From Stenotrophomonas maltophilia (lineage in GTDB: Bacteria > Pseudomonadota > Gammaproteobacteria > Xanthomonadales > Xanthomonadaceae): 64,000 nucleotides of DNA. This document shows positions 35,321 through 42,520 of the stretch, piece after piece (within the stretch, counting starts at the first letter, position 1; the number at the start of each line of letters is the position of its first letter). Both the position numbers and the translations under genes were made by a program. The DNA lies in NCBI GenBank assembly GCA_002363385.1, contig DEVL01000005.1, forward strand, positions 1 through 64,000. The letters are read 5' to 3'. The notes below the pieces were generated by a model. It was not told where the DNA came from and searched no databases. It saw only the letters and a program-made list of their open reading frames with translations.

Positions 35321-35681
35321 CGGATTTCCCTTTCAGACAGTGAATGCCGTCGTCGCGGCTGAGAATCCAGGTCCGATCCGGGGGCTGCTGGAGCGATGGC
35401 AAGGATCGGGCCCGGTGATTGGATCGGTTCCCCTGAGATCAAACCGCCCGTTCCGACGCTAGTGGCTCACCGCACGATCAACAATGTTTCAGCTGCACTT
35501 CAGTGACATGAAATGTCGGATTTGAGACTTTCTGTGTCGAGGGTTTGTGAAAGTGAAGGCGTAAGGGGTGTTTTGAACGGTCCAATTGCGTCAACGAATG
35601 TCCGAAATGGCTGTCAATGTCCTCTGCCACAGGACAACACTTGCGCATCAATGGCTTGCCTCGTTGCCACCGCAGGACAGG
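35321..35681. other. Non-coding region upstream of the subtilase
   Basis: About 360 bases with no supported gene. The Shine-Dalgarno of the protease lies at its left end. The part around 35480-35640 is AT-richer than the surroundings and probably contains the protease promoter, but I see no hexamer pair good enough to assign. Confidence 0.4.
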
Positions 35682-35713
35682 CAACAAAAAACCCGCCTGT
35701 CACCAGGCGGGTT
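35682..35713 (-). terminator. Rho-independent terminator after ilvE
   Basis: ACCCGCCTG (35691-35699) pairs with CAGGCGGGT (35704-35712). On the minus strand the stem is followed by TTTTTTGTT, a good T-tract, 29 bases past the ilvE stop. Confidence 0.8.
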
Positions 35714-35741
35714 GGGGGGTCTCAGCGCGGATCCGCCGGGA

Positions 35742-36839
35742 TCAGGCGTCCAGGCGAACCAGCCAGCCATGACGGTCCGGCAGGCGGCCGTACTGGATGT
35801 CGGTCAGCTCCTTGCGCAGCGACATCGTCACTTCGCCGGCCGGCGCGTTGATGTCACCCACCGAGAAGCCTTCGCCCTTGAGCTGGCCGATCGGGGTGAC
35901 CACCGCAGCGGTACCGCAGGCGAACGCTTCCACGATATCGCCGGAGGTCACGCCGTCCTTCCACTCCTCGAGAGTGACCTTGCGCTCTTCGACCTTCATG
36001 CCGCGATCGCGCGCCAGCTGCAGGATGCTTTCACGGGTGATGCCTTCCAGGATGCTGCCCGACAGCGACGGGGTCACCAGGGTGCCGTCCTTGTAAACCA
36101 GGAATACATTCATGCCACCCAGCTCTTCCAGGTACTTGCCTTCCACCGGATCCAGGAACAGCACCTGCGAGCAGCCCTGCGCCTGCGCCTTCTGCTGCGG
36201 CAGCAGTGAGGCGGCGTAGTTGCCACCGCACTTGGCCGCGCCGGTACCGCCCTTGCCTGCGCGCGCGTACTCGGTGGACAGCCAGATCGCCACCGGCGCC
36301 ACGCCCTTGGCGAAGTACGGGCCGGCCGGGCTGGCGATCACGTAGTAGCCGGCCTTGTGCGCGCCGCGCACGCCCAGGAAGGCTTCATCGCCGATCATGA
36401 AGGGACGGAAGTACAGGCTGGATTCGTCAGCCGACGGCACCCAGCTGGCGTCCACCGCAATCATCTGCTTGAGCGATTCGACGAAGATCTCCACCGGCAG
36501 TTCCGGCAGCGCCAGGCGCTGGGCCGAACGCTGCAGGCGGCGGCCGTTGGCCTCCGGCCGGAAGGTCCAGATCGAGCCGTCGGCGTGGCGGTAGGCCTTG
36601 ATGCCTTCGAAGATCTCCTGACCGTAATGCAGCACCGCGGCGGCCGGGTCCAGCTGCAGCGGGCCATACGGGCGCACCACGGCATCGTGCCAGCCGGTGT
36701 CCTTGTCCCAGCGCACTTCCACCATGTGGTCGGTGAAGTGCAGACCAAAACCGGGGGCGGCCAGGATGCGCTCACGCTCCTCGCTGCTGCGCGGCTGGGC
36801 GGAACGGGTGGTGTTGAAGCTCACGGAAGACTGGGACAC
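35742..36839 (-). CDS. ilvE: Branched-chain amino-acid aminotransferase
   Basis: 365 residues, class IV PLP-dependent aminotransferase of the longer eukaryote-like BCAT type (E. coli IlvE is about 309). It makes leucine, isoleucine and valine from their keto acids. Seen: HYGQEIFEGIKAYR, RLQRSAQRL, GGTGAAKCGGNYA with the PLP lysine, EELGGMNVF, LEGITRESIL and EAFACGTAAVVTPIG. Complete. Transcribed alone, 57 bases downstream of sufT's stop on the same strand. Confidence 0.95.
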   Translation of the reverse strand: MSQSSVSFNTTRSAQPRSSEERERILAAPGFGLHFTDHMVEVRWDKDTGWHDAVVRPYGPLQLDPAAAVLHYGQEIFEGIKAYRHADGSIWTFRPEANGRRLQRSAQRLALPELPVEIFVESLKQMIAVDASWVPSADESSLYFRPFMIGDEAFLGVRGAHKAGYYVIASPAGPYFAKGVAPVAIWLSTEYARAGKGGTGAAKCGGNYAASLLPQQKAQAQGCSQVLFLDPVEGKYLEELGGMNVFLVYKDGTLVTPSLSGSILEGITRESILQLARDRGMKVEERKVTLEEWKDGVTSGDIVEAFACGTAAVVTPIGQLKGEGFSVGDINAPAGEVTMSLRKELTDIQYGRLPDRHGWLVRLDA

Positions 36840-36896
36840 CGGATATTTCCTGTTCTGGTTACGGGGAACGCCGTGACGCCGGCTGGCGATGGGCGG

Positions 36897-37448
36897 TTAC
36901 AGCATGCCGGTTTCGAGCCGGGCGGCCTCGGACATCATGTGACGGCCCCACGGCGGGTCGAACACCAGTTCGACGTCGGCCTGCGCCACCGTCGGGATCA
37001 TTTCCAGCTTGCTGCGCACGTCATCGACGAGGATCTCGCCCATGCCGCAGCCGGGGGCGGTCAGGGTCATCTTGATCTCCACCTCGCGCTGGCCGTCGTC
37101 CAGGTGCTTGAGGTCCACTTCATAGACCAGGCCCAGATCGACGATGTTGAACGGGATTTCCGGATCGAAACAGGTGCGCAGCTGCTGCCACACCAGTTTT
37201 TCGACCTCCTCGTCGGAGGCATCGGCAGGCAGTTCCAGCGCCGGGGGCGCTTCCTTGCCGATGGCATCGCCATCCTTGCCGGCGATACGGAACAGATTGC
37301 CTTCGACAAAGACGGTATAGCTGCCACCCAGCGCCTGGGTGATGTAGCCATAGCTGCCAGCGGGCAGCGTGACCGTTTCGCCCTGCGGGACCATGACGGC
37401 CTCGCAGTCGCGTTCGAAGTGGACAGGTTCACTGCTACGGGAATACAT
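36897..37448 (-). CDS. sufT: Fe-S cluster assembly protein SufT (DUF59)
   Basis: 183 residues. The N-terminal part (VPQGETVTLPAGSYGYITQALGG) is specific to SufT, and the C-terminal MIP18/DUF59 domain shows RTCFDPEIPFNIVDLGLVY and LTAPGCGMGEILVDDV, with the conserved Asp and Cys residues. SufT helps mature Fe-S proteins. The start MYSRSSEPVHFERD is used; upstream codons look non-coding. It is not next to other suf genes, but sits upstream of ilvE on the same strand. Confidence 0.9.
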   Translation of the reverse strand: MYSRSSEPVHFERDCEAVMVPQGETVTLPAGSYGYITQALGGSYTVFVEGNLFRIAGKDGDAIGKEAPPALELPADASDEEVEKLVWQQLRTCFDPEIPFNIVDLGLVYEVDLKHLDDGQREVEIKMTLTAPGCGMGEILVDDVRSKLEMIPTVAQADVELVFDPPWGRHMMSEAARLETGML

Positions 37449-37566
37449 GTGGATCGATATGGGGGTCGCGGCCAATTCCCGCAAGGCGACCATTTTAGCC
37501 CAGTGGCCGCCCACGCGCCGGTCACCCCGCAAGCCGGTATCCTGTGGGGACTTACAGGAAGATTGC

Positions 37567-37986
37567 ATGTCGCCCACGTCCGTGCCTGTCCGGAGCCGCC
37601 ACTGGCTCTGGCCCCCGATGTTGCTGCTTGGTGTTGTCACGGCCACGTTGGCCTGGTTGTTCATCGCCCTGCTCACCGGCCGCCAGGCCGGCTGGATGGC
37701 GGTCCTGGCCGCAGTGGACATCGCCTTCATGCTGCGCCTGGGCACCCTGCGCGCGGGCAGGACCCGGGTGGTGCTGACCCTGCTGGCGACCCTGCTGGTT
37801 GCGCTGGCGGCCAACTGGGGCATCGCCTCGGCCTACCTTGGCGGCTCGATGGGCCTCAATCCGTGGGAATCAGCGTTGCGCATGGGGCCGTATCTGGCCG
37901 CCACCCTGATCGGCCTGGCCAACGGCGCGGCTCAATGGCTGTGGTTGGGCGTGGGGCTGGTGGTCGGATGGTGGGTGGCGAAGTAA
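37567..37986 (+). CDS. Small four-helix membrane protein, unknown function
   Basis: 139 residues from MSPTSVPVRSRHWLWPP. Four hydrophobic helices are visible (MLLLGVVTATLAWLFIALL, WMAVLAAVDIAFMLRLGTL, VVLTLLATLLVALAANWGIA, and a final helix ending in VGLVVGWWVAK). No family is recognised. It is divergent from sufT and convergent with pntB. In-frame codons upstream to 37369 overlap sufT and are unlikely to be translated. Confidence 0.65.
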   Translation: MSPTSVPVRSRHWLWPPMLLLGVVTATLAWLFIALLTGRQAGWMAVLAAVDIAFMLRLGTLRAGRTRVVLTLLATLLVALAANWGIASAYLGGSMGLNPWESALRMGPYLAATLIGLANGAAQWLWLGVGLVVGWWVAK

Positions 37987-38090
37987 TCGCCCCCCTGCAC
38001 GCTGCCGCCGCATGCCGTCGGTAGTGCCGGTGTCGACGCAGATCCGGTGTCTGCGCAGGTCACGACCGTGGGCCGTGACCGTTGCCCCCG

Positions 38091-39545
38091 TCAATGTCCT
38101 CCGTCTAGCGCCTTCAGCTCGCTGACCAGCGCGCTCGCCGCACCGGCACCATCGCCGTACAGCATGCGGGCGTTGTCAGCATAGAACAGCGCATTCTCGA
38201 TGCCCGCAAAGCCGGTGCCCTTGCCGCGCTTGATCACCACCACGTTGCGCGCATTGACCACGTCCAGGATCGGCATGCCGTAGATCGGGCTGGCCGGGTC
38301 GGTGCGCGCCACCGGATTGACCACGTCGTTGGCGCCGATCACCAGCACCACGTCGGTGTTGGGGAATTCCGGGTTGATGTCGTCCATGTCGGCGATGAGG
38401 TCGTAGGGCACGCCCGCTTCGGCCAGCAGCACGTTCATGTGCCCCGGCATGCGCCCGGCCACCGGGTGGATCGCGAACTTCACCTTGATGCCGCGATCGA
38501 TCAGGCGCTGCGCCAGCTCCCATACCTTGTGCTGCGCCTGGGCCACGGCCATGCCGTAACCGGGCACGATCACCACGCGCTCGGCGAAGGCCAGCATCGC
38601 AGCGACGTCACTGGCCTCGATCGGCTTCTGCGCGCCGCTGATTTCCTGCGCCACACCGCCGCCACCGAAGTTGGAAAACAGCACGCCGCTGATCGGGCGG
38701 TTCATCGCCTTGGCCATCAGGCGTGTAAGCAGGATGCCCGCTGCGCCAACCATCATGCCGGCGATGATCAAGGCCTCGTTGCCGAGCACGTAGCCCTCGA
38801 AGGCCACCGCCAGGCCGGTGAATGCGTTGTACAGCGAGATCACCACCGGCATGTCGGCGCCACCGATCGGCAGCGTCATCAGTACGCCCAGCGCGAGTGC
38901 GACCACGAAGAAGCTGATGATCGCCACCGGACTGAGGGTGACCGCTGCCCAGACGCCCAGCACCACCATCGCCAGCGCGACCAGCAGGTTGAACAGCTGC
39001 TGCCCCGGGAAGGTGACGCGGCGGTCGAGCCGACCATCGAGCTTGGCCCAGGCGATGATCGAGCCGGACAGCGACACCGCGCCGATCGCCGAGCCGATGA
39101 CGGCCAGCGCCAGCACGGTGGCCGACGGCTGACGCGCGGCGAGGTCGGCCAGCGCCTGCTCGCTCCAGTGGGTGGTATCGCGGTTGGTCAGGAACGAGAA
39201 GCGCAGCAGTTCGACCGCACCGATCGCCGCCGCCGAGCCGCCGCCCATGCCGTTGTAGAGCGCCACCATCTGCGGCATGTCGGTGATCGCCACGCGCTTG
39301 GCCGACCACCACGCCACCCCGGTGCCGATCGCCACCGCCGCCAGGATCAGCGGGATGTTGTGCAGCTCGGGCAGGAAGAATGTCGCCACCGTAGCGATCA
39401 GCATGCCCAGGCCGGCCCAGCGGATACCGCTGCGCGCGGTCATCGGCGAGGCCATGCGCTGCAGGCCGAGCAGGAACAGGGTGGCGGCGACCAGATAGCT
39501 CACCTGGACCAGCCACTGCAGCAGTTGCGCGGTGGTCACGTTCAA
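38091..39545 (-). CDS. pntB: NAD(P) transhydrogenase subunit beta
   Basis: 484 residues. About nine transmembrane helices to residue 280, then the NADP(H)-binding domain III (VVIVPGYGMAVAQAQH, HPVAGRMPGHMNVLLAEAG, NTDVVLVIGANDVVNP, VVIKRGKGTGFAGIEN). With the alpha subunits it couples proton entry to hydride transfer from NADH to NADP+. The first codon is TTG overlapping the stop of the alpha-2 gene (TTGA); a GTG two codons later is the alternative. It ends the alpha-2/beta pair; the alpha-1 gene is 1.8 kb upstream, beyond three unrelated genes. Confidence 0.94.
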   Translation of the reverse strand: MNVTTAQLLQWLVQVSYLVAATLFLLGLQRMASPMTARSGIRWAGLGMLIATVATFFLPELHNIPLILAAVAIGTGVAWWSAKRVAITDMPQMVALYNGMGGGSAAAIGAVELLRFSFLTNRDTTHWSEQALADLAARQPSATVLALAVIGSAIGAVSLSGSIIAWAKLDGRLDRRVTFPGQQLFNLLVALAMVVLGVWAAVTLSPVAIISFFVVALALGVLMTLPIGGADMPVVISLYNAFTGLAVAFEGYVLGNEALIIAGMMVGAAGILLTRLMAKAMNRPISGVLFSNFGGGGVAQEISGAQKPIEASDVAAMLAFAERVVIVPGYGMAVAQAQHKVWELAQRLIDRGIKVKFAIHPVAGRMPGHMNVLLAEAGVPYDLIADMDDINPEFPNTDVVLVIGANDVVNPVARTDPASPIYGMPILDVVNARNVVVIKRGKGTGFAGIENALFYADNARMLYGDGAGAASALVSELKALDGGH

Positions 39546-39850
39546 GGCGTCTTCTCCCCGGCGTCGCGCTTGGCGCTGGGCTTGAACATGTCGAGCATGC
39601 GTTCGGTCACCACGTAGCCGCCGGCCGCGTTGCCCGCGCCGAGCACCACCGCGATGAAGCCGATGATCTTTTCAAGTGGGGTCTGCGCGTGCCCCAGCAC
39701 CACCATCGCGCCGATCAGCACGATGCCGTGGATGAAGTTGGAGCCGGACATCAAAGGGGTATGCAGGATCACCGGCACCCGCGAAATGATCACGTGGCCG
39801 GCAATGGCGGCCAGCATGAAGATATACAACGCCACGAACCCGTCGCTCAT
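39542..39850 (-). CDS. pntAB: NAD(P) transhydrogenase subunit alpha part 2 (membrane segment)
   Basis: 102 residues from the ATG at 39850, which follows GGGAG by about 10 bases (a GTG three codons upstream is possible). Three or four helices (FVALYIFMLAAIAGHVIISRV, GIVLIGAMVVLGH, IIGFIAVVLGAGNAAGGYVV) form the membrane part of the split alpha subunit. It is coupled to pntB. The NAD-binding alpha-1 gene is separate, at 41367-42449. Confidence 0.92.
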   Translation of the reverse strand: MSDGFVALYIFMLAAIAGHVIISRVPVILHTPLMSGSNFIHGIVLIGAMVVLGHAQTPLEKIIGFIAVVLGAGNAAGGYVVTERMLDMFKPSAKRDAGEKTP

Positions 39851-39986
39851 TGCAGTCACTCTCCCAGGCGGTCATCCCGTCCCCTGCATCATAACCATGC
39901 GCTGAACCAATCGGGCAGGCCGGTCAACCGTGACCGCCCTGGGGCGTTCTCACGGTATCCCCCTGCCGGACCGCTACCCTGTGCTG

Positions 39987-40556
39987 GTGAGCTCTCCCCT
40001 ACCGTCGACGGATGCCGACCTGCCCGCCCCTGCCGAGGTGGCGCTGCCGGTGTCGCTGGATGCGTTCCTGGCCGGCATCGGCCCGCGCGCGTTCCGCTTC
40101 GCCGAGGCCGGCCTGCGCCAGCGCGACGACGCGCTGGATGCGGTGCAGGACAGCATGTTGAAAATGCTCGGCTACCGCGACAAACCCGCCGCCGAGTGGG
40201 CGCCGTTGTTCTGGAGCATCCTGCGCCGCCGCGTGGTGGATCTGCAGCGCCGCCGTGGCTTCCGCCTGAAGTTCTGGCGCAGCAGCGACGAGGCCGGTGG
40301 CGACCATGACATCGACTGGGCCGACAGTTCACCCGGCCCGGCCCAGGCACACGAACAGCGCGACCAGTACGCACAACTGGTGCAGGCGCTGCGCGAGCTG
40401 CCCGCGCGCCAGCGCGAAGCGTTTACCCTGCGCGTGCTGCAGGACCTGGACGGCGCCACCACGGCCAAGGCCATGGGCTGCAGCGAAGGCGCGGTCAAAA
40501 CCCATCTTTCGCGCGCCCGCCAGGCGCTGCAGCAGTCTCTGGAGATCGCCCTGTGA
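39987..40556 (+). CDS. ECF-like RNA polymerase sigma factor
   Basis: About 189 residues. Region 2 contains RQRDDALDAVQDSMLKMLG and WAPLFWSILRRRVVDLQRR; region 4 contains LRELPARQREAFTLRVLQDL and GCSEGAVKTHLSRARQALQ, the helix-turn-helix. The start is uncertain: GTG at 39987 is used, with GTG 39981 and 39930 in frame; none has a strong Shine-Dalgarno. Its stop overlaps the next gene by 4 bases, and the trio sigma - small membrane protein - DUF3106 recurs in Xanthomonadaceae. It lies between two parts of the transhydrogenase locus, in opposite orientation. Confidence 0.85.
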   Translation: MSSPLPSTDADLPAPAEVALPVSLDAFLAGIGPRAFRFAEAGLRQRDDALDAVQDSMLKMLGYRDKPAAEWAPLFWSILRRRVVDLQRRRGFRLKFWRSSDEAGGDHDIDWADSSPGPAQAHEQRDQYAQLVQALRELPARQREAFTLRVLQDLDGATTAKAMGCSEGAVKTHLSRARQALQQSLEIAL

Positions 40557-40888
40557 ACCGCCCCCTGCCCCCTTCGATGCATGACGATGCCGCGCTGCGG
40601 CAGCTGCACGCGCAGGCGTTGGATACGCTCTCGCCGGCCACGTTGGCGCGGTTGCGCAGCGCGCGTCATGGCGCCGCACCCGCCAAGCGGCATCTGCCGT
40701 CCTGGTGGATGGCCACGGCCTGTTCGGCGGTGGTCGCGCTCGCGTTGGGCTACAGTTTCCTCCTGGGCGAATCGACTGCCCCGCCGGCTCCGGTCGTGGC
40801 GAGCGCGGCCGATGACGGCAGCGACGTTCTCGACGAAAATCCCGATCTGTATGTGTGGCTGGGCAGTACCGACCTGGCAATGGAGTGA
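40553..40888 (+). CDS. Small single-pass membrane protein, probable anti-sigma factor
   Basis: 111 residues with a GTG start inside the stop of the sigma gene. One transmembrane helix (MATACSAVVALALGYSFLLG, about 52-72), a cytoplasmic N-terminal half (DDAALRQLHAQALDTLSPATLARL) and an acidic periplasmic tail. Size, position and topology fit an anti-sigma factor (DUF3619-like), without a zinc-binding motif. Assignment rests mainly on context. Confidence 0.7.
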   Translation: MNRPLPPSMHDDAALRQLHAQALDTLSPATLARLRSARHGAAPAKRHLPSWWMATACSAVVALALGYSFLLGESTAPPAPVVASAADDGSDVLDENPDLYVWLGSTDLAME

Positions 40889-41316
40889 TGATGAAACTGC
40901 GACTGTCCCTCGGGCTGGTATTGCTGACGCTGAGTGCGGCCGGCTGGGCCCAGACCGCCCCGCTGCCGGATTGGGACACACTCAGCCCGCAGCAGCGTGA
41001 GGCGTTGATCGCGCCGGTGCGTGACCGCTGGAACGACGCCCCGGCGCCCCAGCGCGAACGCATGCTCCAGCACGGCCAGCGCTGGCTGACCATGACCCCG
41101 GAGCAACGCGCGCAGGCTCAGCGGGGCCGCCACCGTTTCGAGAACATGACGCCGGAGCAACGTGAGCAGGCGCGCGCGCTGTTTGGTCAGATGCGTAGCA
41201 TGAGCCCGGAACAACGGCAGGCGCTGCGCGACCGCTGGGCGCGGATGACCCCGGATGAACGCAAGGCCTGGCTCAAAGCCAACCCTGCGCCGCCGCCACC
41301 GCCGCCGAAGCGCTGA
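40888..41316 (+). CDS. DUF3106 exported protein
   Basis: About 142 residues. Signal peptide MKLRLSLGLVLLTLSAAGWA (cleavage near WA/QT), then repeated MTPEQR / LSPQQREAL / MSPEQRQAL / MTPDERKAW units of the DUF3106 family, and a proline-rich end. The spacing of the repeats and charge pattern recall CpxP/Spy-type periplasmic helical proteins, so a periplasmic sensing or chaperone role is possible. ATG at 40888 (TGATG with the preceding stop) or 40891. Third gene of the sigma operon. Confidence 0.8.
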   Translation: MMKLRLSLGLVLLTLSAAGWAQTAPLPDWDTLSPQQREALIAPVRDRWNDAPAPQRERMLQHGQRWLTMTPEQRAQAQRGRHRFENMTPEQREQARALFGQMRSMSPEQRQALRDRWARMTPDERKAWLKANPAPPPPPPKR

Positions 41317-41322
41317 GCCGTT

Positions 41323-41363
41323 AACGGGGACGGAGGTGATTATTAACCACCTCCGTCCCTGTT
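41323..41363. terminator. Long hairpin between convergent genes
   Basis: AACGGGGACGGAGGTG (41323-41338) and CACCTCCGTCCCTGTT (41348-41363) pair over 16 bases with one G-T wobble around an AT-rich loop. It lies just after the DUF3106 stop and 4 bases before the pntAA stop, so it can serve both as terminator. The T-tracts are weak. Confidence 0.6.
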
Positions 41364-41366
41364 ATT

Positions 41367-42449
41367 TCAGGCGGCGACCCAGCGGGTTCTGGCGAGCAGT
41401 TCGTCGTCCCAGTCGAAGGTGACCGCGCCGTCCTTCAGGAACAGCGCGACGAAGTTGTAGACGTTGCGGGCGTACATCTCGCTGGCGTGGACCGCGCCCT
41501 GGCTGGCCAGGTTGAGCGGGCCGTCGATGAGCACGCCGTCCAGATCCACCACCTCGCCCGGCTGGGTGGCTTCGCAGTTGCCGCCGGTTTCCGCAGCGAG
41601 ATCGACGATCACGCTGCCAGGTTTCATGCCACGCGCCATCGCGGTGCTGACGATCTTCGGCGCAGGCCGCCCGGGAACGGCGGCCGTGCAGATCACCACG
41701 TCCACCGTGCGCAGATGCTCGCCAAGGCGACGCTGCTGTTCGGCACGTTCCTCATCGGTCAGCGGGCGCGCATAGCCGCCTTCGCCTACCGCGCTGACGC
41801 CCAGGTCCAGGAATTTGCCGCCCAGCGATTCGATCTGCTCGCGGGTTTCCGGGCGCACATCGAAGCCTTCCACCTGCGCGCCCAGCCGGCGCGCGGTGGC
41901 GATCGCCTGCAGCCCGGCCACACCCGCACCCACCACCAGCACCTTGGAAGGACGGATCGTGCCAGCGGCGGTGGTGAGCATCGGGAAGAAGCGCGGCGCG
42001 CGCTGGGCCGCGATCAGCGTGGCCTTGTAACCGGCCATGCCGGCCTGCGAACTGAGCACATCCATCGATTGCGCACGTGTGGTGCGCGGCAGACGCTCCA
42101 GCGGGAAAGCCTGCAGGCCACGCGACTGGATCAGGCCGGCACGCTCGGCGTCGGCCTGCGGGTGCAGCATGCCGATCAGGCTGGCACCGGATGTCAGCCG
42201 GGCCAGACGGTCATTGGACGGGGGCTGCACGCACAGCACGATGTCGGCCTGGGCCAGGCGGGTGTCATCGGCAGGCTGTGCCCCCACGTCCTGGTAGGCC
42301 GCATCGGGGAAGCCCGCAGCCAACCCGGCACCGGGCTCGAATGACACGCCCGCACCCAGCGCGATCAGCTTGCGCGCCGTTTCCGGCGTCATCGCCACGC
42401 GCCGTTCTCCCGGCGCATGTTCCTTTACCACCAACACCTCGACAGCCAT
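41367..42449 (-). CDS. pntAA: NAD(P) transhydrogenase subunit alpha part 1 (NAD-binding)
   Basis: 360 residues. Domain I of the proton-translocating transhydrogenase: VLVVKEHAPGERRVAMTPET, the mobile-loop region, the Rossmann motif VLVVGAGVAGLQAIATARRLGA, FDVRPETREQIESLGGKF, VICTAAVPGRPAPKIV and LASQGAVHASEMYARNV. It lacks the membrane part, supplied by the separate alpha-2 gene. Unlike most split pnt operons, alpha-2 and beta do not follow directly; a sigma-factor trio on the other strand lies between. Confidence 0.94.
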   Translation of the reverse strand: MAVEVLVVKEHAPGERRVAMTPETARKLIALGAGVSFEPGAGLAAGFPDAAYQDVGAQPADDTRLAQADIVLCVQPPSNDRLARLTSGASLIGMLHPQADAERAGLIQSRGLQAFPLERLPRTTRAQSMDVLSSQAGMAGYKATLIAAQRAPRFFPMLTTAAGTIRPSKVLVVGAGVAGLQAIATARRLGAQVEGFDVRPETREQIESLGGKFLDLGVSAVGEGGYARPLTDEERAEQQRRLGEHLRTVDVVICTAAVPGRPAPKIVSTAMARGMKPGSVIVDLAAETGGNCEATQPGEVVDLDGVLIDGPLNLASQGAVHASEMYARNVYNFVALFLKDGAVTFDWDDELLARTRWVAA

Positions 42450-42520
42450 GCCTGTCCCCGACGATCAGCGGATTGTGGGCTGATCGTAACCCGATCGTCA
42501 GGCCAAGGTGGCCTCCGGGG

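Noticed and set aside
38021..38080. GTAG-like element and GGTCACG inverted repeat after pntB
   Set aside because: The GTAG head is present at 38021, but its stem is too imperfect to call the same repeat; the GGTCACG/CGTGACC pair has no T-tract.
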